From: Halichondria panicea
Lineage: Eukaryota > Porifera > Demospongiae > Suberitida > Halichondriidae
Direction of reading: 5' to 3'
Length of the DNA stretch: 64,000 nucleotides
NCBI RefSeq assembly: GCF_963675165.1
Contig: NC_087379.1
Location: 3,352,201 to 3,416,200, forward strand
Shown here: positions 26,301 to 38,300 of the stretch, piece after piece
Position numbering within the stretch: position 1 is the first letter of the stretch
Layout of the letters: each line of letters starts with the position of its first letter
Made by a program: the position numbers and the translations under genes
Notes under the pieces: model-generated
Database searches by the model: none
The model's input: only the letters and a program-made list of their open reading frames with translations
What the model was told of the DNA's origin: nothing

Positions 26301-29300
26301 AAGCGAGGTAACCTCGATTATCCGGCCCTCCATTATCCGGAACCTCGATTATCCAGCTTGGCAGTTTAAAAAAAATCAGATCAGAAAATGGGCGTGTCCC
26401 TCAAATGCGCATGCGCGTTACAGCTGTTACCATCTGCGCATGCGCATACAACCATGCGGCACTGCTGTTTATCAATAAAGTGGGTGGATCAAGGCGTGGT
26501 TTATCTATTCAATTATCCGGCATATTCACTTATCCGGCCTGCTTCTGGAACCAAGGTGTCCGGATAATCGAGGTTCTACTGTATTACGGGTATACGGTAG
26601 TGTGTTTATGTGTCTTGTGTGTAGAATATAGCTGCTACAGCTGCTCAAGGATCAATGAAGTGCAAGTAAGGGTTTCTATAGGCCTTCTAGTCATGTTTTC
26701 TTGGATTTAATTAGTGTATTTGCAATTCGTTCTCGAGTTATGCTTATTACTTGCAATGACATTGCAGCCTTTTGAGAAGAGTGCGTAGAAAAACTTGTCC
26801 ATGGTGACTGAGTGTTGACTGAGTGTTGCTACTCTATACTTAGCTCTGCACTATATATATAGAACGCTATATATAGCTATTGAGAGTGAGAAGAGAGCTC
26901 TGCTGCAATTAGGCTCTATTAATTTTAGACTTGGACTTTGGCATCGATCCTAGTTGTTTGCCTAACCATTATAAAAGCGAAAACTCGGCCTGGGATCGAG
27001 GCTACATCGATCCTAACAATTATGGACGATCATTACCCACTCGTTGCATTTATTATTGGGACTGCATTTATATATGCGACTGCTGCATATATTATATGAC
27101 GCTGCTGCATTTATTATATGTGACTGCTACATGCAACTGCTACATATATTATATGCGACTGCTGCATTTATTATATGCGACTGCTGCATATATTATATGA
27201 CGCTGCTGCATTTATTATATGTGACTGCTACATATATTATATGGGACTGCTGCATTTATATATGCGACTGCTGCATTTATTATATGCGACTGCTACATAT
27301 ATTATATGGGACTGCTGCATTTATTATATGACGCTGCTGCATTTATTATATGCAACTGCTGCATATATTATATGCGACTGCTGCATTTATATATATCAGG
27401 TACATATACAAATGTACGTGCTGTATTTGTATATGCAACCACTTCATTTGCTATATGCACATGCTGCATTTACATATGGGGCACCTGCATATCATATGCA
27501 CCACCTGTATTTATATATGTATTCATTTATGATGTACGTGCAATTTGTATTAATTTTGACACAAATGGCACCCCATAGGAGCTTGTCTCTTCTCATGTAC
27601 AGAATCTGATCTGCCCTTGTGGGCTACGTACACTCCAAAACTGGAGGCGAGAAAGATAAAGAAGAAGCATGCTGCTGCAACATGGAATTCTGGAGCACAC
27701 TGATGTGACAGATCTCAGACTTTTTCAGCCAGTTGCAAGGAAGCAGCCTAGACAGCTGACACCCATGCACTCTCACAGTCCGGGTAGGCATTATGATTCT
27801 TTCATTTGTACATGACATCTACAGTATACTAGTATTCAATCCTTTTGTTGATTAGAACGAGTTTTTTGTATTAATTTTCGGATTCACTCATTAATATTAA
27901 AGTTCAAAGGTCAAATTGCGAGCAAAGTGTAAAAAGCTAAAAGATTTCGCCTCCTCGGAGGGGGATCGATGCTCCACCTCATGTACCCGCCACCTTCATA
28001 CGGGGCTTCGCCCCTTTCTACTAGCCCTCCCTTTCATTTTTCCTGGATCCGCCCCTGCAGTCATAGCATATAGATTGAAGAGAGAGGGATTGGCAATGGA
28101 AGCAGTTCACGTGATGCTTTTACATTGAGTGTACACACAGATTAGCCTGAAACCATCTGTGTTTCGCCTCTAAAACCCGAGAAACTTATTGTGTCTATTG
28201 CATGCTTCTCAATTAATTAAATATCCCTCCAACACTATATGCCCCCTGATGGTGAGTATCATTTGGAAATGAAAGCACCGCAGGAAGAAGACTGCAACAG
28301 CCTTCAATGTGAGTCAAACTAGCCATAACTCAAGAAAGAAGCTTTAGTTTGCTAATCCACGAATCAAAATCCAAAAGAACGTGGCTAGAAGCCTATAGAA
28401 GCTGTTAGCTTTCGTCGCAATGCAACCGTTGAGCAGTTACAGCTGGAACAGACACACAGACACAGTCAGCTTAACCGTATCCCTCGTGCGGCTACGCCTC
28501 GAGGCATAATGAGCCAAATCAGCAGACAATTTGACCCTTTTGCGATCCAACTATTGCGTTCTGGCAAGGATTGTGTGTATTCACAATAATTTAGGTTTTG
28601 CGGATTATATTGTTGCGAATTGATCAACCATCGCAAAGTTCGCAAATGTTTGATGCTCGCAAAACATTATGCCTCGGTGTGCATGCGCAAGCGAGGTATA
28701 CGGTATAGTGTGTTTGTGTAAGTGTGTGTGTCTGTGTAGACTGCTACAGCTGCTCAAGGATGAATCAAGTGCAAGTAAGAGTTTCTATAGGCTTCTAGTC
28801 ATGTTTACTTGGATTTTAATTCGTGGATTTGCAAAATAATGCTTCGTCTCGAGTTATGCCTAGTTTTGCTTACTTGGAATGCCATTGCAGCCTTTTCAAA
28901 AGAGCACGTAGCCAAACTTGCTTACCGAGTACTGTTGCTACTCTACTTAGTACTTAGCTCTGCACTAGAACGCTAGCTATTGGTAGCTGCAAGGCTCTGC
29001 TGATGCAGCCATTAAGTTTAGACTTAAACTTCAATCGTTTTTAACAATAATCATGGTCGATTATTACCCACTCTTTGAGTTGCAAAATTAATTATTGCAA
29101 AAATGTTCATCATGTGTATAAAAGCTATTAGGCTTTAGCAGACCTGCCAACCTCTAATAATTATTGGTAAAACCAAAGATCGTGCTTGAAATTAGATGTT
29201 CAATTAAAAAACTCTTCCGATATAAAAATACTTACAAAAAAGTCTGGTAGAGCTGACATCATTATTGTTAGTTTCCTGTTTATTTTGTGGGTTTTGTGCG

Positions 29301-32300
29301 CATCCTGCCACTGCCACATGGCATTGGATTTCCAATATTACTTCAGGTTTGCACCTATAATGATTCCAATTATAGGTGCAAACCTGAAGTAATATTGGAA
29401 ATTCCATTCCAGGAATGTTTACATGTGCAGTATTTAGAAATCAAACAAAAGTGTTTTGTGCTTGAAATTAGACCCCTTAGCTGGATACGGGGAAGAGAGA
29501 CAATTTTGAGGGATATTCCCGGTAAGACCGGGATACTTGGCAGGTATGTATTAGTAGCTTTATGCTTTGGCATCTCCACCGAGGCAGTAATCTTGATTTT
29601 CGTGAAGTAGCTAGCGAGGTATACAGAGCGCTTTTTCATGCTTGTGTTCCTATAGCACCTATGATACAGCTAAGGTTGTGTTACTAAGTATAGTGTGCTG
29701 TGTCCCAAATGGCCACAAAAATGAGGTGAAGTTGATAGCAGCAGAACTGCTCGTAGACTTTTTAGAGACAGCAAAAACAATTTTAATAAATTATTCATGT
29801 TTAGATTCTCACGTTAGAACTATATAAGCCTCGATTAAAACCGCGGGGAAACACGGATGGCACCGGAAGTGTACCCCGTTGTCAATCCCTCTCTCTTCAA
29901 TCTGTGGTCACACTGCACTGGATAATATCAATAACAATATTACCTAGGATGTGGTCAATATACCTGGATGATTGATCGATTCAACCTAAAGCACCCACCC
30001 TATTACAGAGGTTTTCAGGCAGGTTGAGGGAATGCTTCAGAGTGTTCATGCATAAGTTATAATTAAATTACTGCTGTACTGTACTGTATGTATAACTTAT
30101 GCATGAGTAACTTTACACTCTGAAGCATTTCCCAACCTACCTGAAAACCTCTGTATATAGCAACTGGTAGAAACCTGCATAATGTTGTCATAATACTTGT
30201 TAACCACATAAAGCTAAATGAAGCCATAATTGACCACATAACTTTCGAGGCCAAACTCAACGCTAATTAACTTCAGCAATGAAATTGCGTTATAAACTCA
30301 TTCCAATTCCAACTAGAGCACTGAAGTGCAAACCCTCGGCGTTCATTTGGTTTAGTGTTAGTCTACAGCTAGTTGGGCGGAGTCCAACCACTTGCAGTGG
30401 TTGGGTCTCACAACAATATACGTTTTTGTTCCAACTGCAGAAAAATTGCAGCCCAATCAGATTGCAGTGTTGCAAGAGAGAAACCTTACAGCTCAATTTA
30501 GCTGAGAAGGCAAGATGGCTCACTGTATTTCTCCAGAGATGCAGCAACAGCATGAACAGCTCCTGCCAGATATCTAGGCTACTAGAAAAGAACCATGGTC
30601 TATCTTACTATCTATAAATGAAGCTTGAACAGTTTGAAGTTGTAGATTTTTTGTATTAAAAGGACTTGTCTTTGTTTTGAGTTTTAGTGTACTACCAATA
30701 AGATTAATTTGGCAAAACCTGTGTTATGTACATGTGTGCCTTCTCTGGTAATCGAACATCTTTTCCAGAAGCCTATAGGGTCGTCTTATAGCTCTCTTTG
30801 TGCTAGATCTAGCTATTATGAAAAAGGTTATTTCTGCCTCTACTAAATCTTGTTTTACAGGATGAAGTATCCTTCCACTTTCTCTAAGAACTCTGGGGTT
30901 TTTCTTGCACCCTAAAACAGTTATAGCTAGTCCAGCATACAAATAATTATTATATCGCACCCCTGAGCCATGCGGTTGTCCGCCACTTGAGATTAAACAA
31001 TATTCATACTCTGCCTCAAGTACCAGTGGAACAAAAACGTTTATTGTCGTGAGACGCTTCGCCAGTGGTTGGACTCCGCCCAACTAGTCTACAGCACCAC
31101 GAGTTAAAGCTGCGTGTACATCTAGGCCAACATGCCGGTTCAAGCTTCTTAGTTTTTCTCGCTTTTATTTAACAACAAAGCAAGTTTAAATTACTTACCT
31201 TTTTATGTTGAGGCTATCCATGGTACAAACACAGCGCTTATCGCATATCCAGGTGAGCAAACTCAGACTACATAAAACGACAGACAGACTGACCGAATAC
31301 TATAATTAATCTTAGTGCCGTGACGCGCCTCGGGTTAATAATGAACCTAATTACAACTGCGGCAACCAGAGATACTTACTAGGCAACCAGTATGACGGAG
31401 GACTATTACGCATTCAGCAACATACATATACGTAGTAGGTTATAACATCATGCCCACGTGCTGTACTGCTATTACAACTATTGCCCTAGGGCTAGGTACA
31501 CCCCTCGAGCTTAGAGTTGTATTAGCTGTGCATCCCTCTTGCATGAGTAATAAATAACCTATACATCATAGGCATAAACGTTTCAGTTCAATGGTTTGCA
31601 TTCAAATTATGTTGACTCACATGTGTTGGGAGGCGTGTATCCTACTCCATTATTGATAATGGTAACATCGAAATAATCATCACAGTAATCGTTATCCAGG
31701 ATGTCATTACAACAGGCCTCTCTGCCAACACGGTCTCTATTGGTGGTTGCATAGTAGAGCATTGTTCCAGCATATGAATCATCACTGTTAATTCTCCTCA
31801 GACTCAGTCTATATAAATTATTATAAGACACGAAGTGGGTGAAATGTCCAGAAGTTAGTGAGTTGGTTTAACCATGCATATACAGTAGTCTGAGTGATAA
31901 ATTAAAGTGACTGCGTGCGTGATGCACCATAGCCTTGTTTAAATAGGCCAAGTTATCGGGGTTTGTGTAAACAGACCCTCTCATGATCATTATAGTCTAT
32001 ACATAATTATGTGTCTACAAAAAGTAAGCTGGGTTAAAGGTATACTCTAACTATAATTATACTGGCCGTAATAATTTATTAGCGAAAACAAATTTTGCAG
32101 GTGTTGATTATACGAATATACGGCCTTAAAACGCTAGCAACTTGGGGTGTTAGGAGAGCCCTATTTTCAGAAGAGTGCATAGCAAACTTGTCCATAGAGT
32201 GTTGCTACTCTACTTAGTAATTAGCTCTGTACTAGAACGCTAGCTATTGGTAGCTGCAAGGGTGAGAAGAGAGCCGGAAGAGAGCTGCAAGGCTCTGCTG

Positions 32301-35300
32301 ACACCATTTTGTTTGTTTTGTTTGTCATTGTTCAGCACTTTAGACTTGGATTTTTGTCGTCGACCGTTTTTAAGAACAATTAACATTTTGTGTCCCCGAA
32401 CCAAACTAGACCCCAAGGGCATAGGTTTGGTGGTCAGGAGCTCGCTTGACCGCACCCCCTGACCGCACCCCCTGACTCGGGCTGGCGATCTCCATGGGGA
32501 AAGATTAGTTAAACTCCTGTCCTCTCACGAAGGGCGAGTCTAACCGATAACCTAATGGCCAAGCTGCTCCTGTCACAGTGCCCCTCCGCTGGGAAGGGGA
32601 CTGGAGAATAACAAAACAAAACAAATAAACAAAAAAAAACACAAAACCAAAACCGCACAAAAACAAAACGAGGAAGAAAAAAAAACACAACCCAGCCCCA
32701 AACCAATCACCACCCCACGGCCTGTCAGGGGCGGGTCGAGGAGGGGGACGACGGAACGGCTCTAGGTAGGTTACCTAAACAATTGATACTGCCACGAGTA
32801 GTCGGCACTACCTAGAGTACCTCACACGCATGCGCTAGGCAGAGCCATGTGTCACGCATCCAGCAATGCCGCACCCGGGTCCTTGATGCTAACCACATTT
32901 AATGTACCATTAACTTCCCATTAACATTCTGCGTCCCCGAACCAAACTAGACCCCAAGGGCATAGGTTTGGCGGTCAGGAGCTCGCTTGACCGCACCCCA
33001 ACACTCGGGCTGGCGATCTCCGTGGGGAAAGATTAGTTAAACTCCTGTCCTCTCACGAAGGGCGAGTCTAACCGATAACCTGATGGCCCAAAACGAGCCC
33101 AAACCAACGGTCACCCTACGATTACAGATAATTCAAACAGAACTACAACGATTACAGATAATTCCAACAGTAAAAGTAAACACAATACTACAAACGCGTA
33201 CATGAAACACAGGAATCATTACAAGAACAACAGAACCACAAATATCCAGTCACTACGGAGGGAGCGAGCCCAACACCGCCGAGTACTTTGCTAATTGGTT
33301 TCTCGCTGTCCTGATGTACCGCTGGTACGCAGAGTTGGACCACCGGCCGAGCATCTGGATGGTGGAGCCACAGGCTCCTGCTGTCGTAGCCGCCCCTATC
33401 CGAAAGGAATGGCCTGCAAAGTCTTTTGGGTTATGACCCGTAGCCGACAAAACCTGCCGCAATTCCCCCACAAATCTGGCCTTGGTGAGCAACCGTCCGT
33501 CCGTGAACCGGAATAAAAACCCTGGCTGGGCCGAACGAACCGCCAGGTACGCCAGCATCGCCGTGACAGGGCACAATCGGTTGTCCGTTTTTACGACGAA
33601 TACGTCCACCCCCTTGCGGAAGGGGTCCGTTTTTGAGCACTTTAGGTGGACCCTCAGTAGTTTGGGAGCCACTAGATCGTCCACACTCACATCTCCAAAC
33701 GTAAGATGACACTTTGGATCGAATGACGAGTCCGACTGCACCGTAATTTCCCCCGAGCGCAGGAAGCCGAAGAAACACACCGCATCACCTGGTCCTGCGT
33801 CGGACCCTGCTGGTCCCAGTGGCTACGAATGGCATCGAGAATTGACGGCAGCCGGTTCTTCCTGGAGAGTCCCGCCCGAGCTTGAGACGCCTTGATCACT
33901 CTAACCACACCCTCCAGTCTAGGCATGCCGGAAATGGACGGATCCGGGAAACCCCTGGCGATTTGAAGGTGCCTGATTGCCGAGAAATAGCCCTTGATCA
34001 AGGAATGAGACAGACGCTCCTGCGCCAACTGGGCTGCGAACCGGCACAGCCCGGGCTCCGTCACTGGAAACGGAGATATGAGGACAAGATGGCAGAAATT
34101 AATATAGCGAGATTGAGCTGATGCATTGTGTGCTAGGGGCTAGCGCGTCGTGAAAGTAGCGTTCCACAAGGCGGTCCAAGGCCGTGACGTCCAGTCCGGC
34201 TTGAGAGAGATCAACAGGTCCACCAGTGTCGGGGGATGACTGTGGGCGTCGGCTGAGCCTGCGGGTAAAGGGAGAGAAAGGTAAACCGATTGTTCCTAGA
34301 AAGCGCATCGGCCAGTGAATTGTGGACGCCCCGGATGTGGGACGCCGACACCATAAAGTTAAATTTTGCCATGAGGAAGCAAAGGCTCCTCATCAGATGC
34401 ATGAGGGAATCGTCTCTGCTAGTGCCTGCATTGACCAGTGCCACAACCGCAGCATTGTCTGACCGGAAGTGGACTGACTGGCCGCACCATTCCTGACCCC
34501 AAAGAGCCGCCGCGACGACAATGGGAATCATCTCTTTGACTGCAATGTGGCCAGGGCCCATGGAGGCGGGCAGAGTTGATTATAGAACGCCCCACAGCCC
34601 GACGCGTTTGAGGTGACAAGCCTGGTGGGGTGAGCCTTATCGAATTGAGACATCATCGCTACGCCGTTCCACTGAGCTGCGTACACCGACCACCATCGAA
34701 TGTCGGAACGAGCCGAAACATTGAGGCGAATGTAGGCCATGGACAGATTAATGAGCCGACGCAAAAAAGTTCGCCCCTGACACACCGCCTTCGAAGCGTG
34801 GTGCAGGAAGCCGATGAGAGACAGGAGGTCCCGCTTTCTTCCCGCCCGTTTGCCCTCCCATTCCCAAAGGAGCGAACGGAGACGGGTGAGCTTGAGCCTC
34901 GGCAACCGAATTTCCAACCGAACCGTGTCGAGCTCCAGACCCAGGAAGGTAATCTTCGACGACGGGCCCTCGCACTTAGACACCTCCAGTGGCGTGCCAG
35001 TGAGCGAACAAGTTGCCATGATACTGGCCAGGTTTTGCTGGCAAACTGAGGACTTCGGAGGGCCCATGGTGATAAAGTCGTCCAGGTAGTGGGCGACGTA
35101 GCTGACTCCCCGCTGGACCACTATCCATTGTAGAGCATCCGCAATGGCTGTGAAGATCACTGGGGCCGACCGGAGCCTGAACGGTAGAACCTTGTCCACC
35201 AACACTTCACCTTCCCATTGCACGCCTAGCAGGCGCCTGTCGTCTGGGTGCACCGGAACAATCCGATACGCCTGCTGGATGTCGACCTTTGCTAGCAGGG

Positions 35301-38300
35301 CTCCTCTCCCCATTTGTAAAATACGATCTACTACACTGTCTGTTGTGATATACGACGTACTGCACATGTCCTTATCAATACCGTCGTTGACGCTAGCGTT
35401 CTCGGGTGAAGACAGATCCACAATCAGGCGCCAATGGCCTGGTTTCGCTTTTTTAGGGATGACTCCAAAGGGGCAGTGGATGCGAGGCACTACATCTGGG
35501 TGGACCACTGCCATCCTGTTCAGCAGCTTTTCCTGGGCCAAGTACGCTGACACCACCTCCGGGTGCTCCAAGGCTGACTTCATGTTGCTTGGTCCACTGC
35601 GAAGTGGTTTCGAGTGGTCAAAGTCCACTCTGAAGCCATGGCGGATGCCTTGGGTGACATACACTGCCAGTTGGCGGTCGGAACCCTTGGCAGCCCGACA
35701 GGTGCCGAACCCTGAGCCGCCAACTGACGATGTAATCGAAGCACCTTTGGCGGCCCCGAAGGCCCACAAATACACACCCCCCCAACACACACAGTTAGCA
35801 ACACAACACAAAGCATGCCACCAACTACCCTAAACTACACTATACTACAACACTAGCTAGTACAATGTTCAGAATTATTCAGAATTGTTCAGAATTGATC
35901 GAAACCTTAAACAGGACGTCTCCGGGTGATCCCCTTTGCACGTTGCACACACATGCAAGTAGATGCAATCCCCAAACGGGCAGTCCGGCTCTCCCGGTCG
36001 ATTCCACCGTCAACAGGGCTCCAAGAATGACGCCGGAGGGGGCCTCCTCTTGAGAGACCGCTTGCTGGAGGTCGAGAAGGAGGACGAGAAGGGACACTTC
36101 GAACCTACTGAGGGGGGTGGAGAGTCCTGAGCCCGCTCGGGGCACGAGGCCGCGGAGTGATCAAGGGACCGACAAGGACCACACCACGGGGGACCGTCCA
36201 CTCCCTGCCCAATAAAACAATACGAGTGGAAGCCCCCATCCACCTTCGACCAGTTAGTCCTGACGGATTCGGCTGCCTCGCCCCGGAACTTTCGGTCGTA
36301 TAAAAGCCACAAAGGGAACCTGTACCGCTTACTGAATTGACCATAGTAGCCATGTAACTGAGAAGAGAAGGGGCTCGCTCAGGAGCCTTGGCAATAAGGA
36401 CTGCTGCATACATAGCAAAGCATTGCACCCAGGTAGTGAAGTCTGGGACGAGGCGTGTCGAGTCTGCCAAGCCTGAAGTGCCCGAGGTCGCTCCTGCACC
36501 TTGCCGCAGAGATGATGCCGGCTTCGACAACCCCTTTGCTGGAGGCAGCTCCGAGAAGTCCAGAAAAGCCCCAGATAGAATGGTCTCCACCACCGACCGC
36601 CTGAGAGGTGGGATCCCCGGCAGCACCACAATGGTGTCCGGGGCCTTGCTGGGCACCGCCACGAGCGACATAAGAGGGCTGGCCATTGCCGATGCCGAGC
36701 AGCTGGTGTCTGCAAGGCTGGCCATAGTACTGACACCCATAGCATAGCTCCCAGCACCCGGGAAGCTGGCATGGACCCTAGGTGCAAAGCTGTGAGGGTT
36801 AAATAAAACAAGAACAACACGCTACAAAACCACCACAAGAGCCACTACCCCTTAAACTACGATAAAGAACACCCCTAAAGTAACCCCTAAAGTAACCACC
36901 TGCTTGAGAGTAGGTCTTGCCGACCCTACCCCATTAACCTATGCCGCTGCAGCTTGAGAGTAGGTCCTGCCGACCCCGAGCTCTTGCTCTCTACCCCTAG
37001 CAGCTGCAGCTTGAGAGTAGGCCGTCCGACCCCCGAGCTCTCTAACCTAAGCAACTGCAGCTTGAGAGTAGGCCCCCAGCTCCCAACTACACAAACGAGA
37101 CACTACCAGGCCAGCAACCCCCATCTCAGCCACGCAGATTTCACATTCTCAGAATGGAGAGTGGAGAGAGGCCAGTCGCCCACCGGAGTGGGTGTGTGGG
37201 TATAAAAGACATACCTGAGAGATGGGGACCGAGATGGGAAGGCAGGGAGGAGGATGGCAGAGAAACAGTTGGGACCGGAGACCTCGCGTCCATCGCTACC
37301 TGAAAATGGCCACATTCACCATTTGAACTAACATGGCCTGCAGGGTCGCCAGTGCCGACGGCGCACTCTCCGTACCTGCCGTCGTACTTGACGGGGCCAA
37401 CGAGACTGGAGCGATGGGCAGGTCCTCCGTAGTAGCCATGAGCAGTACAGCAGAAGATACACGAACAGATACATGAACAGTTGCAGCACAGAAAGACGGA
37501 ACGGCTCTAGGTAGGTTACCTGAACAATTGATACTGCCACGAGTAGTCGGCACTACCTAGAGTACCTCACACGCATGCGCTAGGCAGAGCCATGCGTTAC
37601 GCATCCGGCAATGCCGCACCCGGGTCCTTGATGCTAACCACATTTAATGTACCATTAACTTCCCATCATGGTCGATCATTACCCACTTGTTGAGTTTCTC
37701 TGTGATTCTGCATACAGCAAAATTTATAAAGATGTTCATCGTGATGTCACTGTGTGTACAAAAGCTATTGCTACGTATAATAGCTAGTAGCTTTAAGTAA
37801 CTGTTCAGTGGTGCTGAACAAAAATCGGAATATTTGGTAAACTGAGTAAATTTAGTGAGAATAGGTAGCCGTGGCCCACTACCAGTCTTGGACTTCGTAA
37901 AAGTCTAGCTGGTAAAAACTACTTATTGGGATAGGACAGTTAGAGCAAGGATATTCGACATGGTAAGTAAACACAGTCAAAGTTTTTGAGATGAAGTTTT
38001 CCCAAAAGAACTTGAACAAGAGACTCTCATCAGTGGCAGATCCAGGAAAAATGAAAGGGGTTTCCAAACTACGAGCTCGCAGCGCAAACCCACTTCCGGT
38101 CACACGTGACTAGGGAAAATCACATACTCAGCCAGGGGAAGTCCCATAATAGACTTGCGTAGAGCTAGCTAGCTGCCACGAACAGTCAACTAACTAGCTT
38201 AGGCTAACCTGAACACTCCTTTGGCAGTTGATGCATCAAAACAATTAACAGGTACAATCAAATTACAATGGCTACAAAAACTGATAAATAGCTAGCTGGT

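Larger units (their letters stand above)
25370..27577. mobile_element. TIR element B (same family as element A) filled with 24-bp tandem repeats
   Basis: The ends are TATGGGGTGCCATTTGTGTC and its reverse complement, then AAAATTAATACAAATTG. GGAGCT lies directly outside both ends (25364-25369 and 27578-27583), a 6-bp target duplication, and the flanks join into LINE sequence. The TIRs are about 200 bp (25370-25566, 27381-27577). Inside, arrays of a unit of about 24 bp (core ATGCGACTGCTGCATTTATT) occupy 25566-26280 and 27050-27380. The unique centre (26290-27040) contains a pogo-like MITE. The element has no coding capacity; its long open frames are translations of the array. Confidence 0.75.
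17026..31620. other. Intron 8 (14.6 kb): transposon graveyard
   Basis: This is the largest intron. It holds small MITEs (17803-17914, 17961-18168), an AGTTGGCAG minisatellite (about 18820-18930), a decayed Ty3/gypsy element (19382 to about 21640), a LINE fragment (23898-25369, continuing after 27583), TIR element B (25370-27577), a CAGGGGCGG-ended repeat (27666-28057), MITE families ending in GCCTCGAGGCATAA, several hairpins and a hAT-like MITE (30369-31086). At 21650-23890 and 28140-29300 I see only dispersed repeat fragments and no gene. Confidence 0.6.
32381..37666 (-). mobile_element. Ngaro/PAT-like tyrosine-recombinase retrotransposon with split direct repeats
   Basis: This 5,286-bp element has gag, RT plus RNase H and tyrosine recombinase in that order on the minus strand. 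The 172-bp repeat A lies at 37495-37666 and 32750-32921. Repeat B (180 and 167 bp) lies at 32381-32560 and 32922-33088. In element orientation this is A - genes - B - A - B, the split-direct-repeat layout of Ngaro and PAT elements. No methyltransferase domain is seen, which favours Ngaro. The junction TCCCAT/TAACAT at 32921/32922 equals the joined element ends, as expected for a circular intermediate. It interrupts an older repeat precisely between TTTTTAAGAACAAT and CATGGTCGATCATTACCC with no target duplication. It is sense to the host gene. Confidence 0.88.

Noticed and set aside
25221-27609. Many open frames of 60-144 codons on both strands ([11 protein letters not shown]-type repeats)
   Set aside because: They are translations of the 24-bp minisatellite in element B, not proteins.
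9667-28057. One giant 18-kb transposon with terminal inverted repeats (for example a Polinton)
   Set aside because: The interval contains two phase-matched VWD exons of the host gene and no Polinton genes, so two inverted repeat copies are more likely.
33295-36747. Plus-strand frames of 60-229 codons across the Ngaro-like element
   Set aside because: They are shadows of the gag, RT and recombinase frames on the minus strand and have no domain features.
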